Shown piece after piece: positions 17,826-26,086 of a stretch of 64,000 bases of DNA. The DNA is taken from assembly GCA_029266425.1 (NCBI GenBank), contig JAQSWY010000005.1, positions 62,001-126,000 on the forward strand, in the 5' to 3' direction. The notes beneath the pieces were generated by a model. The model did not search any database. It was not told the origin of the DNA and worked only from the letters and a program-made list of their open reading frames with translations. The stretch's first letter is position 1. Every line of letters starts with the position of its first letter. Source of the stretch: Xanthobacteraceae bacterium (GTDB lineage: Bacteria; Pseudomonadota; Alphaproteobacteria; Rhizobiales; Xanthobacteraceae). Position numbers and translations under genes: made by a program.

Positions 17826-18731
17826 ATGGCCGAAATCACCATCGCCCGTCTGCCGGAGACCGCGACGCAGGTGCGCAGCGCCCGCATGCTGTCGCTCGGC
17901 GCGCGCTGCGCGCTGCCGGTCGCCATCCTGCTCGGCGTCGGTTTTCTCGCGCCGATCATCGCCATTTTCGGCTATGCCTTTGCGACTCCGCGCAGCTTCG
18001 ACGTGTTCCGCAGCTTCACGCTGGAGAATTTCGCGACCCTGTTCGACCCCACCAATACGGTGTGGCTCTCCTTCCTCTGGTCGTGCGGCTTCGCGTTGTT
18101 CACCGTGGCGATCCTCGCGCTCATCGCCTATCCGATCGCCTACGGGCTGAACGTGGTGTTCGGACGCGCCGCGCCGCTCATCAGCGTGCTGTTCGTCTTC
18201 CCGCTCTTCGTCTCGGAGAATGTCCGGCTCTATGGCTGGGTGCTGTTCTACATAAAGAACGGCGTGCTCGACGGGACGCTGAAGTATTTCGGGCTTTCGG
18301 GCGGGCCGGAGGTGCTGTTCACCCCGGGCATGACGCTGTTCGGCATGGTCTACACCTATCTGCCCTTCATGCTGTTCCCGATGACGCTCGGCCTCGCTCT
18401 GGTGCCGCGCGATCTCGTCGATGCCGCCCGCGATCTCGGGGCCGGCCGGCTCTTCATCTGGCGCGAGATCGAACTGCCACTGGCGATGCCGGGCATCCTC
18501 ATCGGCATGCTGCTGACCTTCGTGCTCGGCATCGGCGCGACCGCCGAGGCGAAGATCCTGGGCGGGCAGTCGATCATCGTCATCTCGCACGATATCGAGA
18601 TCGCCTTCACCTATTCGCAGAACTGGCCGCTCGGCTCGGCGCTCTCGGTGGTGGTCACCGTCTTCATCGCGGCGTTGACGCTGTTCGCGCTGTCGAAGCT
18701 CGACCTCGACCGCATGCTGGGGAGGCGCTGA
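17826..18731 (+). CDS. polyamine-type ABC importer permease (PotB-like)
   Basis: Inner-membrane permease, 301 residues and six expected helices. The cytoplasmic EAA-type loop reads LVPRDLVDAARDLGAGRLFIWREIELPLAMPG, which contacts the ATPase. Starts three bases after the ATPase stop and ends three bases before the next permease, so co-translation is likely. Confidence 0.92.
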   Translation: MAEITIARLPETATQVRSARMLSLGARCALPVAILLGVGFLAPIIAIFGYAFATPRSFDVFRSFTLENFATLFDPTNTVWLSFLWSCGFALFTVAILALIAYPIAYGLNVVFGRAAPLISVLFVFPLFVSENVRLYGWVLFYIKNGVLDGTLKYFGLSGGPEVLFTPGMTLFGMVYTYLPFMLFPMTLGLALVPRDLVDAARDLGAGRLFIWREIELPLAMPGILIGMLLTFVLGIGATAEAKILGGQSIIVISHDIEIAFTYSQNWPLGSALSVVVTVFIAALTLFALSKLDLDRMLGRR

Positions 18732-18734
18732 GCC

Positions 18735-19535
18735 ATGCGGCGCGCTACGAAGCGGACCAACGCACTCATCTGGGCCTGGACGCTCTTCGTCCTCGTCGTG
18801 ATCTATCTGCCGATCGTCTGCGGCGCGCTCGCCAGCTTCAACAAGAGCCGCTATTTCGGCTTCCCGATCAAGGCCTACTCCACCGACTGGTGGGACAAGA
18901 TGTTCGCCTCGATCGAGATCGGCATGATCGTGAAGACCTCGATCAGCGTCGCGTTGCTTGTAACGCTGTTCTCGGTGGTGATCGCCACCTTCGGCGCGCT
19001 CGCCTTCGCCCGCTATGACTGGAAGGGGCGGCGGCTCTACCAGAAGCTCATCATCCTGCCGATCTTCTTCCCGCAGCCGGTGCTCGGGCTTGCTCTTCTC
19101 CTCGGTTTCAATGCGGTGGGCATCCAGACCACCTGGATGACCGCGGTATTCGCCCATCTCGTCTGGATCGTGCCGGTGGTGACGCTGGTCATTGCCATCC
19201 AGGTCTATGGCTTCGACCCCTCGCTGGAGGAGGCGGCGTTCGATCTCGGCTGCTCGCGCCTCCAGGTGCTGCGCGAGGTGACGCTGCCGCTGCTATGGCC
19301 CGGCATCTGGTCGGGCATGCTGTTCGCGTTCCTGCTGTCGTGGAGCAATTTCCCGCTCTCGCTCTATACGACGGGCGCCGACAGCACGATCCCGGAATGG
19401 CTCTACGCCAAGATGGTCGCCGGCTATACGCCGATGGTGCCGGCGCTCGGCACCATGGCGACCATCAGCGCCGCCGCCATCCTTCTCGCCGGCGGTCTGA
19501 TCGGCCTTCTCGTGCGACGGCGGCAGGCAGCATGA
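18735..19535 (+). CDS. polyamine-type ABC importer permease (PotC-like)
   Basis: Second permease, 266 residues, with the EAA loop DPSLEEAAFDLGCSRLQVLREVTLPLLWPG. Its stop overlaps the start of the DeoR gene (ATGA). It forms the heterodimeric channel with the preceding permease. Confidence 0.92.
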   Translation: MRRATKRTNALIWAWTLFVLVVIYLPIVCGALASFNKSRYFGFPIKAYSTDWWDKMFASIEIGMIVKTSISVALLVTLFSVVIATFGALAFARYDWKGRRLYQKLIILPIFFPQPVLGLALLLGFNAVGIQTTWMTAVFAHLVWIVPVVTLVIAIQVYGFDPSLEEAAFDLGCSRLQVLREVTLPLLWPGIWSGMLFAFLLSWSNFPLSLYTTGADSTIPEWLYAKMVAGYTPMVPALGTMATISAAAILLAGGLIGLLVRRRQAA

Positions 19536-20350
19536 ACAAGATGGACCCGCCGCCCCCGCGCAACCTCCTGCCCCCACGCAAGCCTCGGCTCGACAAGGCC
19601 TCGCGGCAGGAACGCATCCTTGCCGAAATGATGGCCTCGGCGACGCTCCGGGTCGGCGACCTCGCCGCCGATCTCGACGTCTCCACCGAGACGATCCGGC
19701 GAGACCTGTTCGACTTGCAGGAGCGCGGCCTCGTCAACCGGACCTATGGCGGGGCGGTGCGCCCGTTCGCGGCGGAACCCTCGGTCACCGAGCGGCACCG
19801 GCTGATGGTGGCCGAGCGCGAAGCCATCGCGGCGATGACGGTGAAGTTCATCAAGCCGAAGGAAGTGATCGCCATAGGCGCCGGCGCCACCACCACCCAT
19901 GTCGCCCGCCGCATGGCCGCGGAATGCCGTGACCTTACCGTCATCACACATTCCTTCTCGGTGGCCACCGTGATCGCCGCCAACCCGACGATCGACGTCA
20001 TCATGTGCCCCGGCCACTATGATGCGCGCGAGGGCATGATGTTCGGTGCCGAGACCATCGAATTCCTGCAATCCTACAATGTGAACCGCGCCATTCTCGG
20101 CATTTCCGGCCTCACTACGGAGGGCCTAGCGGACGCCGAGGCGGGGGCCGCCTGGGTCTACAAGGCGATGATGAACCGGGCCTCGGAGACCATCATCGTC
20201 TCCGACCACAAGAAGTTCGATGTGCAGGCGCTCGCCATCTGGGCGCGGATTCCGGACATACAGCGCCTCGTCGTCGACGCGCCGCCCGAGGGCGCGATCG
20301 GACGCGCATTGGCGCGGGCGCGGGTCGAGGTTTCGGTGGCGGGGAAATAG
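19532..20350 (+). CDS. DeoR family transcriptional regulator
   Basis: 272-residue regulator with N-terminal DeoR HTH (RQERILAEMMASATLRVGDLAADLDVSTETIRRDLFDLQERGLVNRTYGGA) and a DeoRC sugar-phosphate-isomerase-like effector domain. DeoR proteins usually sense phosphorylated metabolites; a kinase is encoded two genes downstream, so a phosphorylated amine or amino alcohol is a reasonable inducer (inference). The ATG overlaps the permease stop. Confidence 0.9.
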   Translation: MNKMDPPPPRNLLPPRKPRLDKASRQERILAEMMASATLRVGDLAADLDVSTETIRRDLFDLQERGLVNRTYGGAVRPFAAEPSVTERHRLMVAEREAIAAMTVKFIKPKEVIAIGAGATTTHVARRMAAECRDLTVITHSFSVATVIAANPTIDVIMCPGHYDAREGMMFGAETIEFLQSYNVNRAILGISGLTTEGLADAEAGAAWVYKAMMNRASETIIVSDHKKFDVQALAIWARIPDIQRLVVDAPPEGAIGRALARARVEVSVAGK

Positions 20351-20352
20351 CG

Positions 20353-21258
20353 ATGTGGCAGCAGCGCCCGGCGGACGAGCGGATCGAGATCGAGGTCGAT
20401 GGCCATCGTGTCGTCGCCTACAGCTACGGGACCGGCGAGGAGGTGCTGTTCCTGCTGAATGGCGGGCCCGGCCTGCCGTGCGACTATCTGCGCGACGCCC
20501 ACAGCTTTCTTGACCAGCACGGCTACCGCGTCGTCGCCTTCGACCAGCTCGGCTGCGGCGCCTCCGACAAGCCGGAGGACCCGGCGCTGTGGTCGATCAC
20601 CCGCTATGTCGAGGAGACCGAGACGGTGCGGCGCGCGCTCGGGCTCGGCAAGGTGCACCTCCTCGGCCACAGCTGGGGCGGCTGGCTCGCGATCGAATAT
20701 GCGCTCACCTATCCCGAGGCGCTGAAGACGCTGATCCTGGAAGACACCGCCGCCGACCTGCCGCATCTGATGCAGGAGATGCACCGGCTGCGCTCGGCGC
20801 TCGGGGCCGAGACGGTCGAGATGCTGCTCGCCCGCGAGGCGGACGGCAGCTACGACCATCCCGAATACCAGGCGGCGATCACGCTGATGAACTATCGCCA
20901 TGTGTGCCGGCTCAACACCTGGCCGGCGCCGCTGCTGGCATCGCTGAACGACTGGAACATGGGCCCCTATATGGCGATGCAGGGGCCGAACGAGTTCCTC
21001 TATATCGGCAATCTCAAGGACTGGAACCGCGTCCCCGACCTGCCGCGCATCACCTGCCCGGTGCTGATCACCGTCGGCAAGCATGATGAGATCACGCCGG
21101 CCTGTGCGCTGCGCATGAAGCAGCAACTCGCCCAGGCCGAGCTTACCGTGTTCCCGAACTCCAGCCACATGCCGTTCTATGAGGAGCCGGCCGCCTACGA
21201 CGCGGTGCTGCTCGGCTTCCTCGCCAGGCACGCGGCCCACGCGAAGGATGCGGCGTGA
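20353..21258 (+). CDS. alpha/beta hydrolase, proline iminopeptidase-like
   Basis: 301-residue serine hydrolase. The oxyanion segment GGPGLPCDY, nucleophile elbow GHSWGGW, acid segment GKHDEITP and catalytic histidine NSSHMPFYEEP are all in order, as in proline iminopeptidases (S33). It could release an amine or amino acid from a conjugate such as an amide. Two bases separate it from the DeoR gene, and the kinase follows directly. Confidence 0.87.
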   Translation: MWQQRPADERIEIEVDGHRVVAYSYGTGEEVLFLLNGGPGLPCDYLRDAHSFLDQHGYRVVAFDQLGCGASDKPEDPALWSITRYVEETETVRRALGLGKVHLLGHSWGGWLAIEYALTYPEALKTLILEDTAADLPHLMQEMHRLRSALGAETVEMLLAREADGSYDHPEYQAAITLMNYRHVCRLNTWPAPLLASLNDWNMGPYMAMQGPNEFLYIGNLKDWNRVPDLPRITCPVLITVGKHDEITPACALRMKQQLAQAELTVFPNSSHMPFYEEPAAYDAVLLGFLARHAAHAKDAA

Positions 21259-22281
21259 ATGACGAGCACCATGTACGACAGCCACTTCCTCGATCGGCTG
21301 GAATCCGGGTTGCGCGCCGCGCTGCCGCGCTGGGGCCTGTCCGAGGCGACGGACCTGCGCCTGCTCACCATTTCCGAGAACGCCACCTTCCGCGCCCATG
21401 ACCCGGTGAGTGCCCGCGACGTGGTGTTCCGCGTCCATCGGCCCGGCTACCACACGCGGGCCGAGATCGCCTCCGAGCTCGCCTGGCTCGGTGCGCTGGG
21501 TCGTGCGCAGGTGGTGCCGACGCTCACACCGGTCCCGCAGCTGGATGGCGAACTGATCGCCGACATCGACGATGACGGCGTCATCCGCCACGTCGTCGCC
21601 TTTGGCCTGATCGAGGGCCGCGAGCCCGCCGAGGGCGAGGATATAGTGCGCTGGTTCCACGAACTGGGCGCCATCAATGCGCGGCTTCATGCCCATGCGA
21701 AGGACTGGCAGCGTCCCGCCGGCTTCGTGCGCAAGGTGTGGGATTTCGATGCCATGCTGGGCGACGTCAAGCTCTGGGGCGACTGGCGCGCCGGGCTCGG
21801 TCTCACACCCGAGGGCAAGGCGGTGCTGGAGCGCACGGCACGCGTGCTGCGCCAAAAGGTCGAGGCCTATGGCAAGGGCGAGCACCGCTTCGGCCTCGTC
21901 CATGCCGACATGCGCGTCGCCAATCTGCTGGTCGATGGCGACAGGCTCTCGGTGATCGACTTCGACGATTGCGGCTTCTCCTGGTATCTCTACGACTTCG
22001 CCGCGGCGGTCAGCTTCATCGAGCACGAGCCGTTCATTCCCGAGCTGCAGACGGCCTGGATCGCCGGCTACCGCACCGTGGCGCCGCTTTCCGACGAGGA
22101 ATGCCAAATCCTGCCTGTCTTCATCATGCTGCGGCGCATGCTGCTGACCGCCTGGATCGCCTCGCATTCCGAGACCCCGACGGCGCAGGCGCTGGGCGAG
22201 ACCTACACGCAGGGCACCGTCGCGCTGGCGCGCGCCTTCCTCGCGAGCCAGGCCGCGGAAGGCGAGAGGGCAGCCTCATGA
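21259..22281 (+). CDS. APH-family phosphotransferase (kinase)
   Basis: 340-residue aminoglycoside-phosphotransferase-fold kinase, cytosolic. The catalytic loop HADMRVANLL (HxDxxxxN) and the metal motif VIDFDDCG are intact. Members of this fold include homoserine, choline, ethanolamine and hydroxylysine kinases. Because the next gene resembles amine-phosphate phospho-lyases, it probably phosphorylates a hydroxyl group of an amino alcohol or hydroxy amino acid (inference). Confidence 0.85.
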   Translation: MTSTMYDSHFLDRLESGLRAALPRWGLSEATDLRLLTISENATFRAHDPVSARDVVFRVHRPGYHTRAEIASELAWLGALGRAQVVPTLTPVPQLDGELIADIDDDGVIRHVVAFGLIEGREPAEGEDIVRWFHELGAINARLHAHAKDWQRPAGFVRKVWDFDAMLGDVKLWGDWRAGLGLTPEGKAVLERTARVLRQKVEAYGKGEHRFGLVHADMRVANLLVDGDRLSVIDFDDCGFSWYLYDFAAAVSFIEHEPFIPELQTAWIAGYRTVAPLSDEECQILPVFIMLRRMLLTAWIASHSETPTAQALGETYTQGTVALARAFLASQAAEGERAAS

Positions 22282-23603
22282 AGACCCGGGAACTGCAGAT
22301 CCTCGCACTCAACGCCTTCGGGAACCGTCCGACGGACGGCCTCTCGCCGGACATTGCGGCACTGGTCGAGCGGCGCCGGAAGAGCTTCGGCGCCGGCTCG
22401 GTGCTGTTCTATGACGAGCCCTTGAAGATGGTGCGCGCCGAGGGCGCCTATCTCTATGCCTCCGACGGGCGGGCCTATCTCGACTTCTACAACAATGTGC
22501 CGACGGTCGGGCACTGCCATCCGCAGGTGGTGGAAGCGGTGCGCCGCCAGGTCGGCGAACTGAACATCCATTCGCGCTACCTGTTCGACGTCGCGCACGA
22601 CTATGCGGAGGCGCTGCTCGCGACCTTCCCGGCCGAACTCTCCAATCTGGTGCTGACCTGCACCGGGAGCGAGAGCAACGATCTCGCCTTGCGCCTTGCG
22701 AGGAAAGCGTCGGGCGGCGCCGGCTTCGTCGTCACCCGCACCGCCTATCACGGCAACACACTGGCGGTGACCGAGGTCTCGCCTTCCTCCTACAAGAACG
22801 GCGCGCCGCCGCCGCATGTGCGCATGGTGCCCCCGCCCGATCCGGCGATCTTCGGCAATGACGTCGCGCAGGGCTTTGCCGATGCGGTCACCGGCGCCAT
22901 CGGAGCGATGGAGGCCGACGGCATCCGCTTTGCCGGCTTGCTGGTGGATACGATCTTCTCTTCCGATGGCGTGTTTGCCGACCCCGTGGGCTTCCTCAAG
23001 CCTGCGGTGGACGCGGTGCATGCGGCGGGCGGCCTGTTCATCGCCGACGAGGTGCAGCCCGGCTTCGGGCGCACCGGCGAGGGCATGTGGGGCTTTACCC
23101 GCCACGGCGTCATGCCGGACGTCGTCACCATGGGAAAGCCGATGGGCAATGGCTATCCGATCGCCGGCCTGGTGACGCGCCCGGAGATCCTTGCCGATTT
23201 CTGCGCCGATTTCGGCTATTTCAACACGTTCGCCGCGAGCCCGGTCGCCACCGCCGCGGCGCTCGCGGTGCTGGAGGCGATCGAGGAGGACGGGCTGATC
23301 GCCAATACGCGAGATGTCGGCCGGCATCTGATGGGGCGCCTGAGGCGACTGCAGGCCAGCTCTCCGATCACCGCGGTGCGGGGCGCCGGGCTCTATCTCG
23401 GGGTCGAGTTCGGCACCGAGGGGGGCCCCGCGCCCGGCATCGCCAAGGGCCTCATCAACGGCCTGCGCGAGCGCGGCATATTGATCGGCGCCGCCGGGCA
23501 ATACGGCAATGTGCTGAAGATCCGCCCGCCGCTCTGCGTCACCACCGAGCATGCCGACTTGCTGGTCGATGCCATGGAGGAATTGCTCGAGGGGGTGGGC
23601 TAA
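22278..23603 (+). CDS. class III PLP aminotransferase-family protein, probable amine-phosphate phospho-lyase
   Basis: 441-residue PLP enzyme. YLDFYNNVPTVGHCHPQVV, the SNDLALRLAR stretch, TAYHGNT and the lysine motif VVTMGKPMGNGYPIAG match closely what I recall of ethanolamine-phosphate and phosphohydroxylysine phospho-lyases (AGXT2L1/AGXT2L2) rather than of GABA or ornithine transaminases. Such enzymes eliminate phosphate and ammonia to give an aldehyde. The preceding gene is a kinase of the hydroxylysine kinase fold, and they overlap by ATGA. A transaminase role cannot be excluded. Coordinates use the ATG at 22278; the longer frame upstream overlaps the kinase. Confidence 0.82.
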   Translation: MKTRELQILALNAFGNRPTDGLSPDIAALVERRRKSFGAGSVLFYDEPLKMVRAEGAYLYASDGRAYLDFYNNVPTVGHCHPQVVEAVRRQVGELNIHSRYLFDVAHDYAEALLATFPAELSNLVLTCTGSESNDLALRLARKASGGAGFVVTRTAYHGNTLAVTEVSPSSYKNGAPPPHVRMVPPPDPAIFGNDVAQGFADAVTGAIGAMEADGIRFAGLLVDTIFSSDGVFADPVGFLKPAVDAVHAAGGLFIADEVQPGFGRTGEGMWGFTRHGVMPDVVTMGKPMGNGYPIAGLVTRPEILADFCADFGYFNTFAASPVATAAALAVLEAIEEDGLIANTRDVGRHLMGRLRRLQASSPITAVRGAGLYLGVEFGTEGGPAPGIAKGLINGLRERGILIGAAGQYGNVLKIRPPLCVTTEHADLLVDAMEELLEGVG

Positions 23604-24289
23604 CGCTCACTGAGCCAGGCTTCGAGCGCCGCGGCGGTGGCGTCCATCACGCAGGCGCCGACCGCTTCGCCGACCGCGGTGTGCATGCCGGCAAAGGCGG
23701 CGGGGGCCGAGCCGTGCGGCGCCGCCATCACGATGCAGTCGGTCCCGGTGCCGGTGACGATGCGATCCGCCCGGCGATAGCCGGCTTCCACGATCGCGAC
23801 GGTGCGCGCCTGCGCGACGAGGGAGGCGGCCTCCAGCAACGCGGCGTCGGTGAGCGGCGTCGAGACATGGCACATGATGTTCACCGTGCCTGCCTCGTGG
23901 AAGCGCGGCTGCGCAATGCGGGCACCGACCCGCTCGCCATTATTGAGGCCGAGCGTCACCACGCAGTGCGCTTCCACCCCCTCGATCTCGACCGAGCGAA
24001 GCTCGAAGCGAGCGATGCTGCGCGCGGTCATCATGCCGACCGCCTCCGAGAGCCCGACTGACGCCAGGCGTTCCGTGAACCACTCGGCGGGCGCCCGGTC
24101 GGCCGGCAGGTCGGCGTTGCTCACCTGGAGCCAGGCGACACTCCTGGTGTCGACCAGGCCGGGCCGGTTCAGCGACCAGCTCACCGCCCGCTGCGGTGCC
24201 GGAAAGTGGACCGTGAGCCAGGGCGGCGCGCATTCGAGCGCGAACGGAGCGGCCGTGTCGCGGCGGGGAGGGGAGAAGGCGCGGTTCAT
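23600..24289 (-). CDS. cbiZ: adenosylcobinamide amidohydrolase CbiZ
   Basis: 229-residue protein of the CbiZ family, which removes the aminopropanol tail from adenosylcobinamide (or pseudo-cobalamin) in B12 salvage. Family features visible: AVSWSLNRPG, SEAVGMMTA near residue 85, a VTLGLNNGERVGA turn, GTVNIMCHVSTPLTDAALLEA and TGTGTDCIVMA. It stands alone here, with no other cobalamin gene nearby. It converges on the aminotransferase gene with a 4-base overlap and is divergent from the heme oxygenase remnant. I saw no cobalamin riboswitch in the ~100 bases upstream. Confidence 0.82.
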   Translation of the reverse strand: MNRAFSPPRRDTAAPFALECAPPWLTVHFPAPQRAVSWSLNRPGLVDTRSVAWLQVSNADLPADRAPAEWFTERLASVGLSEAVGMMTARSIARFELRSVEIEGVEAHCVVTLGLNNGERVGARIAQPRFHEAGTVNIMCHVSTPLTDAALLEAASLVAQARTVAIVEAGYRRADRIVTGTGTDCIVMAAPHGSAPAAFAGMHTAVGEAVGACVMDATAAALEAWLSER

Positions 24290-24387
24290 GGGCGGAGTTT
24301 GCTGATTGTTCGGTCATCGGGACGCAGAGGTAGGGAGATTGCATCGCTCAAACGTCTTGGTAATGAGGGGTATTGGAGTGAAACACC

Positions 24388-24888
24388 ATGACGATTGCAA
24401 CGAATGTCGGTCCGGAAGGCCGGGCGAAGCGCCTGAGGGCGGCCTCGACCGCCATGCATGAGCGGGTCGACAATGCGGTGATGGCGGCGGCGCCCTTTGC
24501 CAGCCGCGAGCATTATGCGCGCTTCCTGCGCTTCCAGAGCCGCCTGCATCGGCGCGTCGAAGCGCTCTATGCCGACCCGGACCTGCAGCCCTTGCTGCCC
24601 GATCTTGCCGGCCGTTCGCGCCTTACCGAGGTCGAGCGCGATCTCGCCGATCTCGGCCTCGCTTTGCCGGATGCGGACGAGGCGGCGCCCCGCCTGCCGC
24701 TCCCGGAAGCGCTGGGCTGGGTCTATGTGGTCGAGGGCTCGAACGTGGGTGCGGCCATCCTCGTTTTGCCCATGTGCTCGACCTCGTCGGGCAAGAGCTG
24801 GATGCGGGCTGATCAGAGTCACCGATGGCTACGTCATCGCCAGGCAGGTTCTGGCCGAAGCCGACACTTGCTCTCTGTGGAGGTTTGA
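24388..24888 (+). pseudogene. biliverdin-producing heme oxygenase, 3' truncated
   Basis: The first ~127 residues match bacterial heme oxygenases: the proximal heme ligand region ASTAMHERVDN (H24), then HYARFLRFQSRLHRRVEALY and the distal helix start LGWVYVVEGSNVGAA. After about position 24770 the similarity stops and about 40 unrelated residues follow to the stop. Normal enzymes run to about 190-200 residues and need the rest of the distal helix. The break coincides with the left end of a segment carrying a recombinase, so insertion or deletion most likely destroyed the gene. Activity is improbable. Confidence 0.72.
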
Positions 24889-24899
24889 GTGTGTGGGTC

Positions 24900-24927
24900 C
24901 AGCCAGCGCGCTATTGCGCGCTGGCTG
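24900..24927. other. perfect inverted repeat (11 bp stem)
   Basis: AGCCAGCGCG - CTATTG - CGCGCTGGCT with one extra C:G pair outside. No T-run follows. It lies between the broken heme oxygenase and the recombinase and may be a recombination site, an element end or a transcription stop for either gene. Confidence 0.6.
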
Positions 24928-24988
24928 CGACGCCAACGTGCCCACTCAATGCTAAAAGCCGGCGAGCTGCGCCTTGACGCAAATGAGT

Positions 24989-25603
24989 TCAGCCCGGCAC
25001 GTCGCGCGGTAGGATCGGCTTCGGGGCACGCCGCGGAAAATAGCGATACACCGTCGTCGGTGAGACGCCGAGCGCGCGGGCCACGTCCGATATTGTGATG
25101 GTGCTCTCGGCGAGAAGGCGGCGGGCTTTCGCCAAATCCTTGGCAGAGAGCGCCTGCGGCCGGCCGCGCTGGCGCGTTGGCGCAGGCGTCGTCGGCTCGC
25201 TTTCCGATGGCGGCTCGACCAGCCGCGCAAACTCCCGGCAGATCGCACTGAAGGCATCGCCGTTCGGCGTCTCCGGCACGAAGAGTTCGCCGATGCGCAC
25301 GCTCACGCCGGCCCGGCGCAGCCATTCCACCTGCAGGACGATCATTTCGATGTCGACACCGAGATGGCGCGTCGCTGGCACCACCAGAACGTCGCCCGGT
25401 CGCAGGAAGTCGAGCGCTATGCGGAAATTGGGGCGTTCGCCGCGCCGTGTCTCGTAATCCGTGAAAACCTTTTCGCAACCAAGCGCTTCGAGCATAGCCA
25501 CCTCTGCAGGCTGCGCATTGTCGCGCCCGCTCGATCGGCTGTCACCACGCACATCTGAAGGCACTGAGCCACCCCGGCTCAGCACGGTATATCCGATCAA
25601 CAT
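24989..25603 (-). CDS. serine recombinase (resolvase/invertase family), probably degenerate
   Basis: About 204 residues from the ATG at 25601-25603 (frame open further upstream without typical content). The N-terminal catalytic domain MLIGYTVLSRGG...ERPNFRIALDFLRPGDVLVVPATRHLG aligns with resolvases and the C-terminus has an Hin-type HTH (ISDVARALGVSPTTVYRY). The conserved GYARVS is GYTVLS, so the active-site serine remains but the adjacent arginine is lost; DRLGRS has become TRHLGVD, losing another arginine. Strand exchange is therefore doubtful. No target site or transposase was recognised. Confidence 0.75.
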   Translation of the reverse strand: MLIGYTVLSRGGSVPSDVRGDSRSSGRDNAQPAEVAMLEALGCEKVFTDYETRRGERPNFRIALDFLRPGDVLVVPATRHLGVDIEMIVLQVEWLRRAGVSVRIGELFVPETPNGDAFSAICREFARLVEPPSESEPTTPAPTRQRGRPQALSAKDLAKARRLLAESTITISDVARALGVSPTTVYRYFPRRAPKPILPRDVPG

Positions 25604-26086
25604 AAGCCCCACAGCCGGGCGGCGCTTTTCGCAGAAAGCAAACACCCGTGGACGGCAGTCGCCTGCCGTTCCCGCTGTCCCCTTGATACATCCCGTTGTA
25701 AAAATAGCACAACGCGCGGCATTTGCTACGCGAAATTTCTTAATCTCCTCAAAAATATCTGAGTTATGAGAATCAGGCTTATTTTTGGTAATTTCATTGA
25801 GCGAGATGCGCCGCACAACGATATGCAAACACTGAGATAATTCGTGCACCTATGGTTTTTCAGTAATTTGAGGTATTGAATCACCATTTTTGGAAGGTTC
25901 TGCGCGTCGCGCGGCATCAACTCCGGATCACTTGTACCTCAACGTGCCGCTGGGTAGCGTCGCCCCGGGTCGTGATCGTCCCGATTCCTGCCCCATATGT
26001 GGCGGGATCGTGGATCGGATCGCGGACGGGGGCGGATCGGCGGGGTCCGACGCTGCCGTCGGTTGGTTCAAATGGGGCAGAGCTGT
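25604..26086. other. AT-rich gene-free stretch upstream of the autotransporter
   Basis: 483 bases without a convincing gene. From about 25690 to 25890 the composition is clearly more AT-rich than the rest of the window (runs such as TTGTAAAAATAG and CTCAAAAATATC), which suggests foreign DNA or an H-NS/MucR-type silenced promoter region. It should hold the promoter of the autotransporter gene; I could not fix -35/-10 boxes. Confidence 0.5.

Noticed and set aside
15501-19157. 1,218-codon open frame on the minus strand
   Set aside because: It runs antisense to the polyamine-type importer genes, is rich in His, Arg, Asp and Glu without any domain, and is a by-product of GC-rich codon usage.
20158-22167. 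669-codon minus-strand frame
   Set aside because: Antisense to the DeoR, hydrolase and kinase genes; composition typical of shadow frames.
24388-24888. Heme oxygenase broken only by a frameshift or sequencing error
   Set aside because: A +1 frame continues briefly (FAHVLDLVGQELDAG) but then stops, and no frame restores the conserved C-terminal helix; loss by insertion or deletion fits better, though resequencing of 24760-24820 would be worthwhile.
24889-25098. Small 69-codon plus-strand frame beside the recombinase
   Set aside because: It spans the inverted repeat and lies antisense to the recombinase 3' end; no ribosome site or recognisable domain.
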